DNA of 64,000 nt. Origin: Bacillota bacterium. GTDB taxonomy: Bacteria; Bacillota; Clostridia; Lachnospirales; Lachnospiraceae. How positions within the stretch are numbered: the first letter of the stretch is position 1; the number at the start of each line of letters is the position of its first letter. Made by a program: the position numbers and the translations under genes. The stretch spans positions 1-64,000 of the forward strand of contig JAEWJZ010000021.1 of assembly GCA_023386315.1 (NCBI GenBank), read 5' to 3'. The notes beneath the pieces are model-generated. The model saw nothing but the letters and a program-made list of their open reading frames with translations, was not told the DNA's origin and did not search any database. Of this stretch, positions 34,984-43,623 are shown piece after piece.

Positions 34984-36462
34984 ATGATATTGGACAGACA
35001 CAAGGAGGTGATTTTAGTAAGCACCGTTCTGTTTGGCAAATATCAGCTATGCGGTATCTTGGGAACCGGTCGGGAAGGGACAGTTTTTCTGGCGGTTCAT
35101 CTTGGGCTTGAGGAATACAGGGCAGTGAAACGTGTATCCAAAAGCTTTCTCAATTATGAACAATTCAGGCGCGAGGCATTCATTTTAAAGGAGCTGCGCC
35201 ATCCTGGAATTCCCATTATATTCGACTTAGAAGAAGATGAAAGTTACAGTTATTTAATCGAAGAGTATCTGGAAGGAGATTCTTTATATGATCTTGTGAA
35301 AAAACAGGGTCATCTGTCGCGGGAGCTGACCGTATTCTATGGAATTCAGCTTGCCAGCATCATTAATTACCTGCATCTCGCAGGAACAACCCCTATATTA
35401 CATTTGGATTTACAGCCAAAAAACCTGTTATTATGCCATGATACCATAAAACTCATCGACTTTGGCCTGGCTGCGTCTATAAAAGAAGCAAATGAGCCGG
35501 GAGAACGGTACGGTACAGTGGGCTGCGCTGCCCCAGAGCAGTATCAGACGGACGGAGTGCTTGATGAAAGAACGGATATTTATGCGATTGGAACAATTCT
35601 CTGTTATCTGTACACCGGAGCATTTCCTGTGCTGCCCTTTATACCAGATCCTTCGATGGATCCGGACCTGGCAGCTGTTATCGGTCAGTGCGTCTGCAAA
35701 GAGAAAGAAAACAGGTTTTCAACAGCACAGGAGCTTGTGGAACGGCTCTGTCAGTTAAAAGAAACGGGAACGGATGCAAAAAAACGTCTGCAATCATCAT
35801 CTCTAACAATTGCTCTTTCAGGGAGCAAATCTGGGGCAGGAACAACCCATATAGGAATTGGCCTGTCTGTCTACCTTAGAAATCAGGGATATCCCAACTT
35901 ATTGGAAGAAAAACAGGACTCATTCATGGGGGCCAGTCTTTTTAAATTCGCAAAAGCAAAGCGTGACAGCTACGGGCTGCTGCATTACAGGAATTTAATC
36001 GTGAAGCCTTATTACGGACCTGGAGTGAAATTAAAGGATCCGCCCTTTCGTGTGCGTCTGATGGATTGGGGAGAGAACTTAAGCCAGGCGGTCAGCATGG
36101 GACCTGATGCCGTGATTCTGGTGTGTGATGCCAGTATCTGGAACAGAATACATGCCCGGGAAGCTATGGAAGTAGTAGTGAAATCCAAAATTCCATATGC
36201 CGTAATATATAACCATTGGGTTATTGGCATGAAAATCTTTACTCCAAAAGAAGCAGGACAATCATCATTTTTTCGGGCTCCTTTTTTCCCTGATCCCTTT
36301 ACAGTCTGCGATGAATCGGAGATTTTTTATCAGGCTGTCACAAATGCAATACTGGTGGGGAAAGGAGGAAGTCATAAACGGTATTTTCAATTTAAATACT
36401 GGATAAAAGTCATAATTAAAAGATTCAGGACAAGGGAGCGCCATCGGTCGGGAAAGGATTAA
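34984..36462 (+). CDS. Ser/Thr protein kinase fused to a ParA/MinD-like domain with degenerate P-loop
   Basis: A 492-residue protein in two parts. Residues about 19-255 are a Hanks-type kinase: glycine loop GTGREGTVF, K49 in AVKR, catalytic HLDLQPKN with D142 (HRD replaced by HLD), and D159 in DFG. Residues about 273-460 look like a MinD/ParA/CpaE fold: GSKSGAGTTH (280-289) where the P-loop Lys is Thr, LMDWGENL, ILVCDAS and FFPDPF. A basic tail follows. There are no membrane helices and no PASTA domains. The start is uncertain: AAGGAGGTG at 35002-35010 has no ATG, GTG or TTG in frame after it. The next gene repeats the degenerate P-loop motif. Function unknown. Confidence 0.82.
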   Translation: MILDRHKEVILVSTVLFGKYQLCGILGTGREGTVFLAVHLGLEEYRAVKRVSKSFLNYEQFRREAFILKELRHPGIPIIFDLEEDESYSYLIEEYLEGDSLYDLVKKQGHLSRELTVFYGIQLASIINYLHLAGTTPILHLDLQPKNLLLCHDTIKLIDFGLAASIKEANEPGERYGTVGCAAPEQYQTDGVLDERTDIYAIGTILCYLYTGAFPVLPFIPDPSMDPDLAAVIGQCVCKEKENRFSTAQELVERLCQLKETGTDAKKRLQSSSLTIALSGSKSGAGTTHIGIGLSVYLRNQGYPNLLEEKQDSFMGASLFKFAKAKRDSYGLLHYRNLIVKPYYGPGVKLKDPPFRVRLMDWGENLSQAVSMGPDAVILVCDASIWNRIHAREAMEVVVKSKIPYAVIYNHWVIGMKIFTPKEAGQSSFFRAPFFPDPFTVCDESEIFYQAVTNAILVGKGGSHKRYFQFKYWIKVIIKRFRTRERHRSGKD

Positions 36463-36468
36463 ACTTCT

Positions 36469-37086
36469 ATGAAGGGAATCGTAAAAAGAGTCTGGAAAAT
36501 GATAAAACCATTTAATGAGGAAGCAGTACCGGAACTGATTGGCATCATCGGCACCGGAAGGGGGACAGGAGTAACTCATTTTGCGGTCATGACAGCCGGA
36601 TACTTAAGCGGTGTTATGAGAATACGGTGTGCAGTTCTGGAGTGGAACAATCATGAGTCCTTTCATGCTATGGGAGCTGTCTGCTGTGGTGAAAAAAAAG
36701 GTGAAAATTCGTTTCGGGTTTTCGAGACAGATTATTTTTCAAAAGCGGGGATTGATACGCTGTTGTTGTGTAAAAAGTCCGGCTATCAGGCTGTAATTGT
36801 GGATTATGGGACTGCAGAGGAAGGCAATCTGGGAGAGTTTTTTCGATGCGGCAGGCAATTAGTAATAGGGAGTCTTAGCGAATGGCAGATAAATGAGTTT
36901 CTGGAATTTGAAAAAAGGGAGATAAAAGCGGAAAGAAGCTGGGATAGTCTGGTGTCATTTGGAAGCGAGGAAGCAAGAAAAAGTCTGGAAAAAAGACTCA
37001 AGGTACCTGTCAGAAGAATTCCGTTTTCTACAGATCCATTTTCTGTCACTGCTGAGATCATAAGTTTTTACGAGCAATTATTTTAA
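36469..37086 (+). CDS. ParA/MinD-like protein with degenerate P-loop
   Basis: A 205-residue protein. GTGRGTGVTH (28-37) occupies the Walker A position and matches the G-x3-G-x-G-x-T-H pattern in the kinase fusion just upstream; the P-loop Lys is Val here. Later segments AVIVDYGTAEEG and PFSTDPF also parallel the fused domain (LMDWGENL, FFPDPF). It therefore looks like a partner or copy of that domain, in the manner of TadZ/CpaE pseudo-ATPases, but no pilus genes are near. It begins 6 bases after the kinase stop. Function not recognised. Confidence 0.75.
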   Translation: MKGIVKRVWKMIKPFNEEAVPELIGIIGTGRGTGVTHFAVMTAGYLSGVMRIRCAVLEWNNHESFHAMGAVCCGEKKGENSFRVFETDYFSKAGIDTLLLCKKSGYQAVIVDYGTAEEGNLGEFFRCGRQLVIGSLSEWQINEFLEFEKREIKAERSWDSLVSFGSEEARKSLEKRLKVPVRRIPFSTDPFSVTAEIISFYEQLF

Positions 37087-37121
37087 CAGTACAAAAGAAA
37101 AGGTAGCGGGGAGAAAACAAT

Positions 37122-37364
37122 ATGAGTAAAGAGGACAGCAGTAAATGGAAAGAAGGTAATAGAGATCAGTATCTGGAAGGACTGAAAAGGTACAGAAATA
37201 AGGGAATCTCCATAGTAATTGATGGGGAGGAACTCCCGGAGACAGACTGGGGAAAAATATTTGAAATAAGGGAGGATGACAGTTTTTATATGGCAGACTA
37301 TGTTCCCGATAAGGAAACAGGTAAGCTGCAGGAAATCAGATTTGACCGTGTATACAACCGGTAA
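37122..37364 (+). CDS. small charged protein of unknown function
   Basis: An 80-residue protein rich in Lys, Asp and Glu (SKWKEGNRDQYLEGLKRY, IVIDGEELPETDW, FEIREDDSFYMADYVPD). It has no membrane segment and no motif I recognise. GGGGAGA precedes the ATG, and it lies 35 bases after the degenerate ParA-like gene in the same direction, so it is probably part of the same transcript. Confidence 0.7.
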   Translation: MSKEDSSKWKEGNRDQYLEGLKRYRNKGISIVIDGEELPETDWGKIFEIREDDSFYMADYVPDKETGKLQEIRFDRVYNR

Positions 37365-37495
37365 TTTCTGGAACATGTGATCAGGGGCGCGCCGGTGGAT
37401 TCCATCTTCAGCCCGGAGTGAATCAATTTATGTGCGTCAGGGAGGGTTAGGGGACAGAATGTAATGAAAATGTAAATTCCAAAAATAAAGAAGTA

Positions 37496-37504
37496 TGATA
37501 TAAT
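37496..37504 (+). promoter_or_regulatory. extended -10 promoter of the envelope gene group
   Basis: TGATATAAT is an extended -10 box with no clear -35, 60 bases before the GH18 start codon. Confidence 0.5.
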
Positions 37505-37563
37505 CTAGAAGATATTACAGAAATAAGTTCTTAAGATACGATCCATGATCAGGAGGAAAACAG

Positions 37564-39225
37564 ATGAATAGGAGAGCAGTGCCGGTTATGGTGGCGCTGG
37601 GATTGATTTTGCTGGTTCTAGCCGGTTTTTTCGGAATCCGGTTTTTGGAGCGGTATATTCCATCCAGTGAGCAGGCGGATTTGACTGAAGTTTTGGGAGT
37701 TAAAGGGGATGAGGTGGCAGTCTATTTCAATGAGAATCTTCAGGAAACCAAGGGCCTTTTTACAGAGGGTCAGACCTACCTCCCCATCAGCTGGATCAAT
37801 GAAAATTTAAATGAGCGTTTTTACTGGGACAGCAACGAGAAGCTTTTAGTGTATGCACTGCCGGATTCCATTGTTTATGCAGACCGTGATACAAAAGGCC
37901 CTTCCGGAAAATACCTGATTCAGGAGAAAGAGGATGGAGTGTATTTATCCCTGGGTCTTGTCGCCAATTATACAGATGCCGAGTTTACAGCATATGATAC
38001 AGCTTCAAATAAGCGGGTGTTTATCAACAATAACTGGACAGAAAAAGAACAGGCACTGGTTGTAAAAAGCGGCAATGTGCGTATCAAAGGCGGAGTAAAG
38101 AGCCCGATTGCAACTCATTTAATTGAGGGAAGCAAGGTAACAGTTCTTGATTCTATGGATAAATGGAACAGAATCAGAACAGAGGATGGTTTTATTGGTT
38201 ATGTGGAACGAAGGCGTCTTGGAAAAACAGAAAAAGTTGCATCTGTAAGTAACTTTGAAAAGCCCGTTTACAAGAATATAACCATGGACCAGCCTGTTTG
38301 TCTGGTATGGCATCAGGTGACCTCGGCAGACGGGAACTCTTCTTTTGACAGCCTGATTGCCAATACAGCAGGAGTTAACGTGATCTCTCCCACATGGTAT
38401 GAATTAACCGATAATGAAGGAGGTTTCCGATCACTTGCAGATGCGGGCTATGTGAAAAAGGCTCACGAAAAAGGATTAAAAGTATGGGCGCTTATTAATA
38501 ATTTCAGTGACAATGTGAATACAGAGATCCTGATGTCTAAAACATCCACCAGAAAAAAACTCATTGATGCTCTGATGGCAGAGGCAAAAACCTATGGATT
38601 TGACGGTATTAATCTGGATTTTGAAGGCATTAAGGAGGAAGCGGGACCCCATTATATCCAGTTTATAAGAGAATTGTCCATACCCTGCAGAAAGAATGGG
38701 CTTGTCCTTTCTGTGGATAATTACGTTCCAGTTCCGGGAAATGAATTTTACAATCGTAAAGAACAGGGAATTGTGGCTGATTATGTGATTATTATGGGCT
38801 ATGATGAACATTATGCAGGGGGAGAGGCTGGATCTGTGTCGTCCATTCAATATGTGGAAGATGGAATTAAGAATACTCTTAAAGTTGTTCCCAAAGAAAA
38901 GGTTATTAACGGGATTCCTTTTTACACCAGAATATGGACAGAAGGAGCGGATGGAAAAACTTCATCATCTTCCATCGGCATAGCAAAATCCAAGGAATGG
39001 GTTACTAAAAATGACGTAAAGCTGTACTGGCAGGAGGAACTGGGACAGTATTATGGGGAACTCCAGACAGAAGAAGGTAAAAAGACAGTATGGCTTGAGG
39101 AGGAACGCTCCATTGGTCTGAAGATGAATTTGATCCGGCAGTACGATCTGGCTGGTGTGGCATGCTGGAAGCTGGGATTTGAGCCGGCTGATTTGTGGGA
39201 TGAAGTCCGGCTTGATAAGGAATAA
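37564..39225 (+). CDS. membrane-anchored GH18-family glycoside hydrolase with SH3 domain
   Basis: A 553-residue protein. An N-terminal membrane anchor (about 7-28, VMVALGLILLVLAGFFGI) is followed by a copper-amine-oxidase-like N region (about 45-150), a bacterial SH3 domain (about 165-220) and a GH18 barrel (about 235-545). The catalytic motif DGINLDFEG places the acid at E354. Such proteins (YaaH/YdhD/SleL-like) act on peptidoglycan, often in spores. It heads a run of envelope genes. AGGAGG precedes the ATG. Confidence 0.88.
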   Translation: MNRRAVPVMVALGLILLVLAGFFGIRFLERYIPSSEQADLTEVLGVKGDEVAVYFNENLQETKGLFTEGQTYLPISWINENLNERFYWDSNEKLLVYALPDSIVYADRDTKGPSGKYLIQEKEDGVYLSLGLVANYTDAEFTAYDTASNKRVFINNNWTEKEQALVVKSGNVRIKGGVKSPIATHLIEGSKVTVLDSMDKWNRIRTEDGFIGYVERRRLGKTEKVASVSNFEKPVYKNITMDQPVCLVWHQVTSADGNSSFDSLIANTAGVNVISPTWYELTDNEGGFRSLADAGYVKKAHEKGLKVWALINNFSDNVNTEILMSKTSTRKKLIDALMAEAKTYGFDGINLDFEGIKEEAGPHYIQFIRELSIPCRKNGLVLSVDNYVPVPGNEFYNRKEQGIVADYVIIMGYDEHYAGGEAGSVSSIQYVEDGIKNTLKVVPKEKVINGIPFYTRIWTEGADGKTSSSSIGIAKSKEWVTKNDVKLYWQEELGQYYGELQTEEGKKTVWLEEERSIGLKMNLIRQYDLAGVACWKLGFEPADLWDEVRLDKE

Positions 39226-39257
39226 CATAAGAAATGGACAGACAGGAAGGTCAGGTT

Positions 39258-40685
39258 ATGAGAAAGAGGGTATTATTGGCAGCACTGGCGGCTGCAGTTT
39301 GTGTATCATCCGGGTGTTCGTTTAAAAAAGGAGTGCCGGAGCAAACACAGGGAGAGAGTACGGCGCAGCCTGAGACAGCAGTTACCGGGGTGCAGACTCC
39401 TTCCACAGCACAAGTTCCTGAGACAACCGGAGAGTCACTTCCAGAACAATCCCAGGTACCGGAGGAAGGAACAGCCAGGATTATCATAGCTACTGATATT
39501 CATTATCTGGCCAGGGATCTGACGGATATGCAGAAAAGTTATGAATATACGGCTGATCACGGTGACGGGAAAGTGATGAAGTATATCTGGGAGATTACAG
39601 ATGCGTTCATTGAAGAGGTGAAAGCAGAAAAGCCGGATGTTGTAATATTAGAGGGAGATTTAACCTATAACGGCGAACAGGAAAGCCATATAGAGCTTGC
39701 AGGGAAGCTGGAGTCCATTGAGGAAGCAGGGATTCCTGTTATCGTCATTCCTGGAAACCACGACATCAATAATCCTGAGGCCTGCCGGTTTGAAGGAGAG
39801 TCCATAATCAGTACGGAGAGTATTACTCCCCAGGAATTTGAAGAGATTTATGATGAGTTCGGTTATAGCGAGGCGGTCAGCCGGGATCCTGCCTCATTAA
39901 GCTATATCTACCAGATCAATGATAAAACCAGAGCCCTGATGCTTGACAGCTGCCAGTATGATCCTAAAAATCTGGTAGGTGGCATGATTAAGGATGATAC
40001 ATACAGCTGGATTGAAGAACAGATGGAGGAAGCATGGAATCTGGGCATGAACGTTATTCCGGTAGCCCATCACAATCTTCTTGATGAGAGTGAAGTTTAT
40101 CTTCAGGATTGTACCATTGAGCACAGTGAACAGCTCATTGACCAGCTGGAGAGCTGGGAGGTTCCCTTATTTTTAAGCGGGCACCTTCATGTCCAGCACT
40201 ACAAGAGATCCCATGATGATTCCGGAATCTATGAGATTGTAACAGGCTCCCTCTCTACGCCGCCCTGTCTGTACGGAATACTGGAGTATGGAGCGAAAGG
40301 AACGTTTAATTACCATACTAAATCTCTGGATATGAAAGCCTGGGCGGAAAAAACAGGAAATACTGATAAGAATCTTTTGAATTTTAGTGCATATGGGAAA
40401 AAATATTTAAGCAAGGTATTTTATAACCAGGCACAGGATGAGTTTAAGTGCTTCAATTCCTTTCAGGGTCTTACCGAGTATCAGAGAGATATGATGGCTA
40501 AGGTGTACGCCGAGCTGAATACTGCATGTTATGAGGGAAAAGTAGCGGATATTCGTGAGAAGGTTATGGCAAAGCAGGGATATAAGATGTGGCAGGAAGA
40601 AGGTTATCCCAGCATTCTATCCCAGTACCTGGAGTGGATTACTGCCGATGGTGCCAGGGATTATAATACATTAAGTGTTAATTAG
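39258..40685 (+). CDS. metallophosphoesterase lipoprotein
   Basis: A 475-residue secreted calcineurin-like phosphoesterase. The signal peptide ends in the lipobox SSGC, followed by a Thr/Glu/Pro-rich linker to about residue 70. Metal ligands are seen in ATDIHYL, EGDLTYNG, GNHDIN, VAHHNLL and SGHLHVQH, in the family order. A helical C-terminal region follows. Start chosen at the second in-frame ATG, which directly begins a signal peptide (MRKRVLLAALAAAV). The substrate is unknown. Confidence 0.9.
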   Translation: MRKRVLLAALAAAVCVSSGCSFKKGVPEQTQGESTAQPETAVTGVQTPSTAQVPETTGESLPEQSQVPEEGTARIIIATDIHYLARDLTDMQKSYEYTADHGDGKVMKYIWEITDAFIEEVKAEKPDVVILEGDLTYNGEQESHIELAGKLESIEEAGIPVIVIPGNHDINNPEACRFEGESIISTESITPQEFEEIYDEFGYSEAVSRDPASLSYIYQINDKTRALMLDSCQYDPKNLVGGMIKDDTYSWIEEQMEEAWNLGMNVIPVAHHNLLDESEVYLQDCTIEHSEQLIDQLESWEVPLFLSGHLHVQHYKRSHDDSGIYEIVTGSLSTPPCLYGILEYGAKGTFNYHTKSLDMKAWAEKTGNTDKNLLNFSAYGKKYLSKVFYNQAQDEFKCFNSFQGLTEYQRDMMAKVYAELNTACYEGKVADIREKVMAKQGYKMWQEEGYPSILSQYLEWITADGARDYNTLSVN

Positions 40686-40764
40686 AAGGAAAGTCATTTG
40701 TACCGGTTCTTTTTTAATTCACCAAAAAGTATAATTCATTAAGAACGCGAATCAGGTAAAAAAC

Positions 40765-41463
40765 GTGAATTTAAAAAAATGGGAACCGTTTATGGCGGTG
40801 ATTTTGCTGATATTGGTTTATGTCATATCAAGCCAGGCGGGAAAGATGGCAGCAGTAAATAACGTCACATCTGCCGGAAAGAAAAGGCCGGTGGTAGTCA
40901 TTGATGCAGGTCACGGCGGGAATGACCCAGGAAAGATCGGGATAGACGGCAGCCTGGAAAAAGATATTAATCTGCAGATAACTATGAAGCTGAAAAAATA
41001 TCTGGAAGCATCGGATGTGGATGTTGTTCTGACCAGAGATAATGACAATGGACTTTACTCAGTCAAAGATAACAGAAAAAAGATGGCTGATATGACCAAA
41101 CGGTGTGAGATCATCAATAAAACCAAGCCTGCACTGACTGTGAGCATCCATCAAAACAGTTATCATCAGGAAGATATTTCCGGAGGCCAGGTTTTTTATT
41201 ATAAAAAGTCCGAAAAAGGAAAAAAGCTTGCCGAAATTATCCAGGACCGGTTTGATTTCTTATTAGGAGAGAAGAATACAAGACTTGCGAAGCCCAATGA
41301 CAACTATTACCTGCTGCTTCATGTAAGGACGCCGATTGTAATTGTGGAATGCGGATTTTTAACTAATAAAAAAGAATCGGCACTCTTAAATACGGAAGAT
41401 TATCAGGACCGGGTGGCGTGGACCATTCACATGGGAATCATGAGATATTTAAATGAAAAATAG
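40765..41463 (+). CDS. N-acetylmuramoyl-L-alanine amidase (CwlD-like)
   Basis: A 232-residue zinc amidase with an N-terminal membrane segment or signal (about 8-25). The Amidase_3 domain shows VIDAGHGGNDPG, DINLQI, VSIHQNS and VECGFLTNKKES, including the zinc His/Glu/His and the catalytic Glu. Size and layout resemble CwlD, which modifies spore cortex peptidoglycan; no partner GerS-like gene is seen. Start is GTG; the ribosome site is weak. Confidence 0.88.
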   Translation: MNLKKWEPFMAVILLILVYVISSQAGKMAAVNNVTSAGKKRPVVVIDAGHGGNDPGKIGIDGSLEKDINLQITMKLKKYLEASDVDVVLTRDNDNGLYSVKDNRKKMADMTKRCEIINKTKPALTVSIHQNSYHQEDISGGQVFYYKKSEKGKKLAEIIQDRFDFLLGEKNTRLAKPNDNYYLLLHVRTPIVIVECGFLTNKKESALLNTEDYQDRVAWTIHMGIMRYLNEK

Positions 41464-41471
41464 ATGTAAAA

Positions 41472-41515
41472 GACAAAAACAGGAACCCATAAGCAGGAGG
41501 TTCCTGTTTTTTGTC
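41472..41515. terminator. bidirectional terminator
   Basis: ACAAAAACAGGAACC pairs with GGTTCCTGTTTTTTGT around an 11-base loop. It lies between the amidase gene and the convergent coiled-coil gene. Confidence 0.85.
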
Positions 41516-41528
41516 AGCTGTATGGTAT

Positions 41529-42245
41529 TTATTCTTTTGGCTGTAATTCATTTTCCATCTCAGCTTCGTTGTCTGTTTCAGTGTCGCGTTCTTTCGCTTC
41601 AGTCTGAGTGGAAACGGCCTTATTTATTTCATCCAGCTTTTCAGACTTTTGTGTGGCCAGTTCATCGGACTGGCTTTGCAGCCTGCTCACATCTTCAATT
41701 TTCTGTTTGGTGTTTCCATATCCGGATTCAATTTCACTTTTCAGGACCTTAATCTTTCCGTCAATATGGTCTTTCGCTGATGAGATTACTTCTGTCTGGG
41801 ACACTCCGGATGATAATTTTGTTATCTCATTTAACTGTTCTGAATTTGCTTCTTCTTTAGACTTTGGCTTTTTATAGATAGTACCGGTTTGATCATCGGA
41901 ATCGGATTTTGCATCATCCGGTTCATCTGTCTGGAGCTGTGCTATCTGTTCATCAATCGCTTTTAGCTGATTCTCATATTCTTTCAGCTTCTCGTTCATG
42001 CTGTCTGTGCCGTTTGCCTGGTCAGAATCCAGCATTGCCTGCTTTCTTTCCAGAATAAGCTGTTTCTGATTCATAAGCTGTTTCAGCATACTCTGCTTTT
42101 TTCCGGCAGGGGAAATTTTTACATCATCGGTTTGTTCCTTTTCCTTATTTTTTCCGTAGAGTGCCTGGTACTTCTGATGAGCGGAGCGATTGAGTGAAGC
42201 AATATTTATTTTTGCCGGCTGAGTTTCCATTTTACCTATATACAT
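41529..42245 (-). CDS. charged coiled-coil protein, FlxA-like
   Basis: A 238-residue hydrophilic protein with no membrane segment. Residues about 50-110 (KQSMLKQLMNQKQLILERK, KLKEYENQLKAIDEQIAQLQ) and 150-220 are heptad-like; the end is very acidic. The N-terminal pattern DVKISPAGKKQSMLKQL resembles FlxA-like proteins, but this is a weak match. AGGAGGG precedes the ATG. It lies 101 bases downstream of the sensor kinase on the same strand. Confidence 0.65.
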   Translation of the reverse strand: MYIGKMETQPAKINIASLNRSAHQKYQALYGKNKEKEQTDDVKISPAGKKQSMLKQLMNQKQLILERKQAMLDSDQANGTDSMNEKLKEYENQLKAIDEQIAQLQTDEPDDAKSDSDDQTGTIYKKPKSKEEANSEQLNEITKLSSGVSQTEVISSAKDHIDGKIKVLKSEIESGYGNTKQKIEDVSRLQSQSDELATQKSEKLDEINKAVSTQTEAKERDTETDNEAEMENELQPKE

Positions 42246-42346
42246 TACATTCCCTCCTTGTGTTCTGATTATAAATCGGCAGATACAATGATGAAATAAT
42301 CGTCTTGGCGTAAACGGTAAAGATACTGGTATAAACGGGTTCCAGT

Positions 42347-43576
42347 TTAAAGAGATGGCGGGAAAAGGGGAAGCATGACGCAGAAATGAAATACTCCTTC
42401 CGAAATTGACAGCTCCACAGTGCCATGGCAGCGTTTAGCGGCATCGCGGATATTGGACAGGCCAATTCCGTGGAGATGAGGCTCTTCTTTTGTGGAGTGT
42501 AAGTGGGTGGTCTTAAGCTTCCTGGCATATGGTACCGGATTGGTTATTTCAATTATAAGAAAAGAACTTCGGACACAGGAAGCCGCTTTTATAATCGGGT
42601 TATCAGTCTGACCGGTTAATTTCCGGCAGGCTTCCAGTGCGTTGTCCAGTGCATTGCTTAAAATAATACACAGATCAGCAGGATTAATCAGATCAGAGGC
42701 GGGGAAGATGAGATCCGATTCCAGGCGGATGCCCCAGGTGCGCGCAAGAGCAAGCTTTTCCCGTATGACTGCATCTGCATAAGCATTTCCCGAAGAATAC
42801 TCCGGATAAAAAGAATTAACGGTTCCGGTTATACAGTCCAGGTACTTTACAGCCTCCTGATTTTTATTCATTGAGAGGAGATTTTTAAGACACAGCATAT
42901 GGTTTTTAAAGTCATGGCGGAACCCTGCCAGTTGCTTTTCTTCTCCCTGCCATGCTGCAATCCGCTTTTCCAGTATTCCGTTTTTCTCATTTGCAAGCAG
43001 CAGACTCAGCTTCCGGTCCGCATAGTAGGAGGAGAAAGTAATGAGAGAAACACCGCCTGCCGCCACTGCAGTAGCCATTATATTTGAAATCAGAGTGTTG
43101 TTGTGCTGAAACTGGCTACAGCCATAGTAAATGACGGTCTGCCTGGTGAAGAAACATAAAATCAGGAGGAACAAATTCTCAGCCATCGTAATCTCACCAT
43201 GAAGATTAGAGTATTTCCTTCCAACCCATTCCAATATAGAGGAGTATAGAAGTATGGTTAAGATATCGCAAAGTCTGTAAGCAAGATCATAGAAAACAGG
43301 TCTTTCGATCAAATATTTGCTGATATATTGAATCAAAGGCAGAAAAACAAAATTGCAGGTATATCCCAGTCCGTCAGTGAAAATAGCAATCATCACCTTT
43401 TTTCCGGCACTGGACTGGAATAAAACCCAGATCATTAACAGTGAAGTAAGGAAAAAAAACAATTCCTGTGGAAAAATGCGGTAAAGTCCTAAATTAATGT
43501 TGATAAAATCGGAGGCTCCGGAAAAGACGGCAACACCAATAAGCGTAAAAAGCTTGTGATACCTGCATTTCAGCAT
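42347..43576 (-). CDS. GHKL sensor histidine kinase (AgrC-like); true start may be upstream
   Basis: A 409-residue kinase as drawn from the ATG. About six membrane helices in the first 190 residues, then a DHp region with FRHDFKNHMLCLKNLL (phospho-His near 221) and a GHKL ATPase domain with ILSNALDNALEA and LHGIGLSNIRD. The ATG has no ribosome site, whereas AAAGGAGGG lies 51-66 bases upstream and the frame stays open from there. Reading from ATA at 43627 would add IILLFFTTYINYRFFSK, which completes a first membrane helix. It pairs with the LytTR regulator encoded just upstream. Confidence 0.85.
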   Translation of the reverse strand: MLKCRYHKLFTLIGVAVFSGASDFININLGLYRIFPQELFFFLTSLLMIWVLFQSSAGKKVMIAIFTDGLGYTCNFVFLPLIQYISKYLIERPVFYDLAYRLCDILTILLYSSILEWVGRKYSNLHGEITMAENLFLLILCFFTRQTVIYYGCSQFQHNNTLISNIMATAVAAGGVSLITFSSYYADRKLSLLLANEKNGILEKRIAAWQGEEKQLAGFRHDFKNHMLCLKNLLSMNKNQEAVKYLDCITGTVNSFYPEYSSGNAYADAVIREKLALARTWGIRLESDLIFPASDLINPADLCIILSNALDNALEACRKLTGQTDNPIIKAASCVRSSFLIIEITNPVPYARKLKTTHLHSTKEEPHLHGIGLSNIRDAAKRCHGTVELSISEGVFHFCVMLPLFPPSL

Positions 43577-43623
43577 TTTGCTAAAGAAACGATAGTTTAT
43601 ATAAGTGGTAAAAAAGAGAAGAA

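Noticed and set aside
34806..35039. 77-codon minus-strand reading frame before the kinase
   Set aside because: It overlaps the kinase promoter and start, has no ribosome site and no recognisable features.
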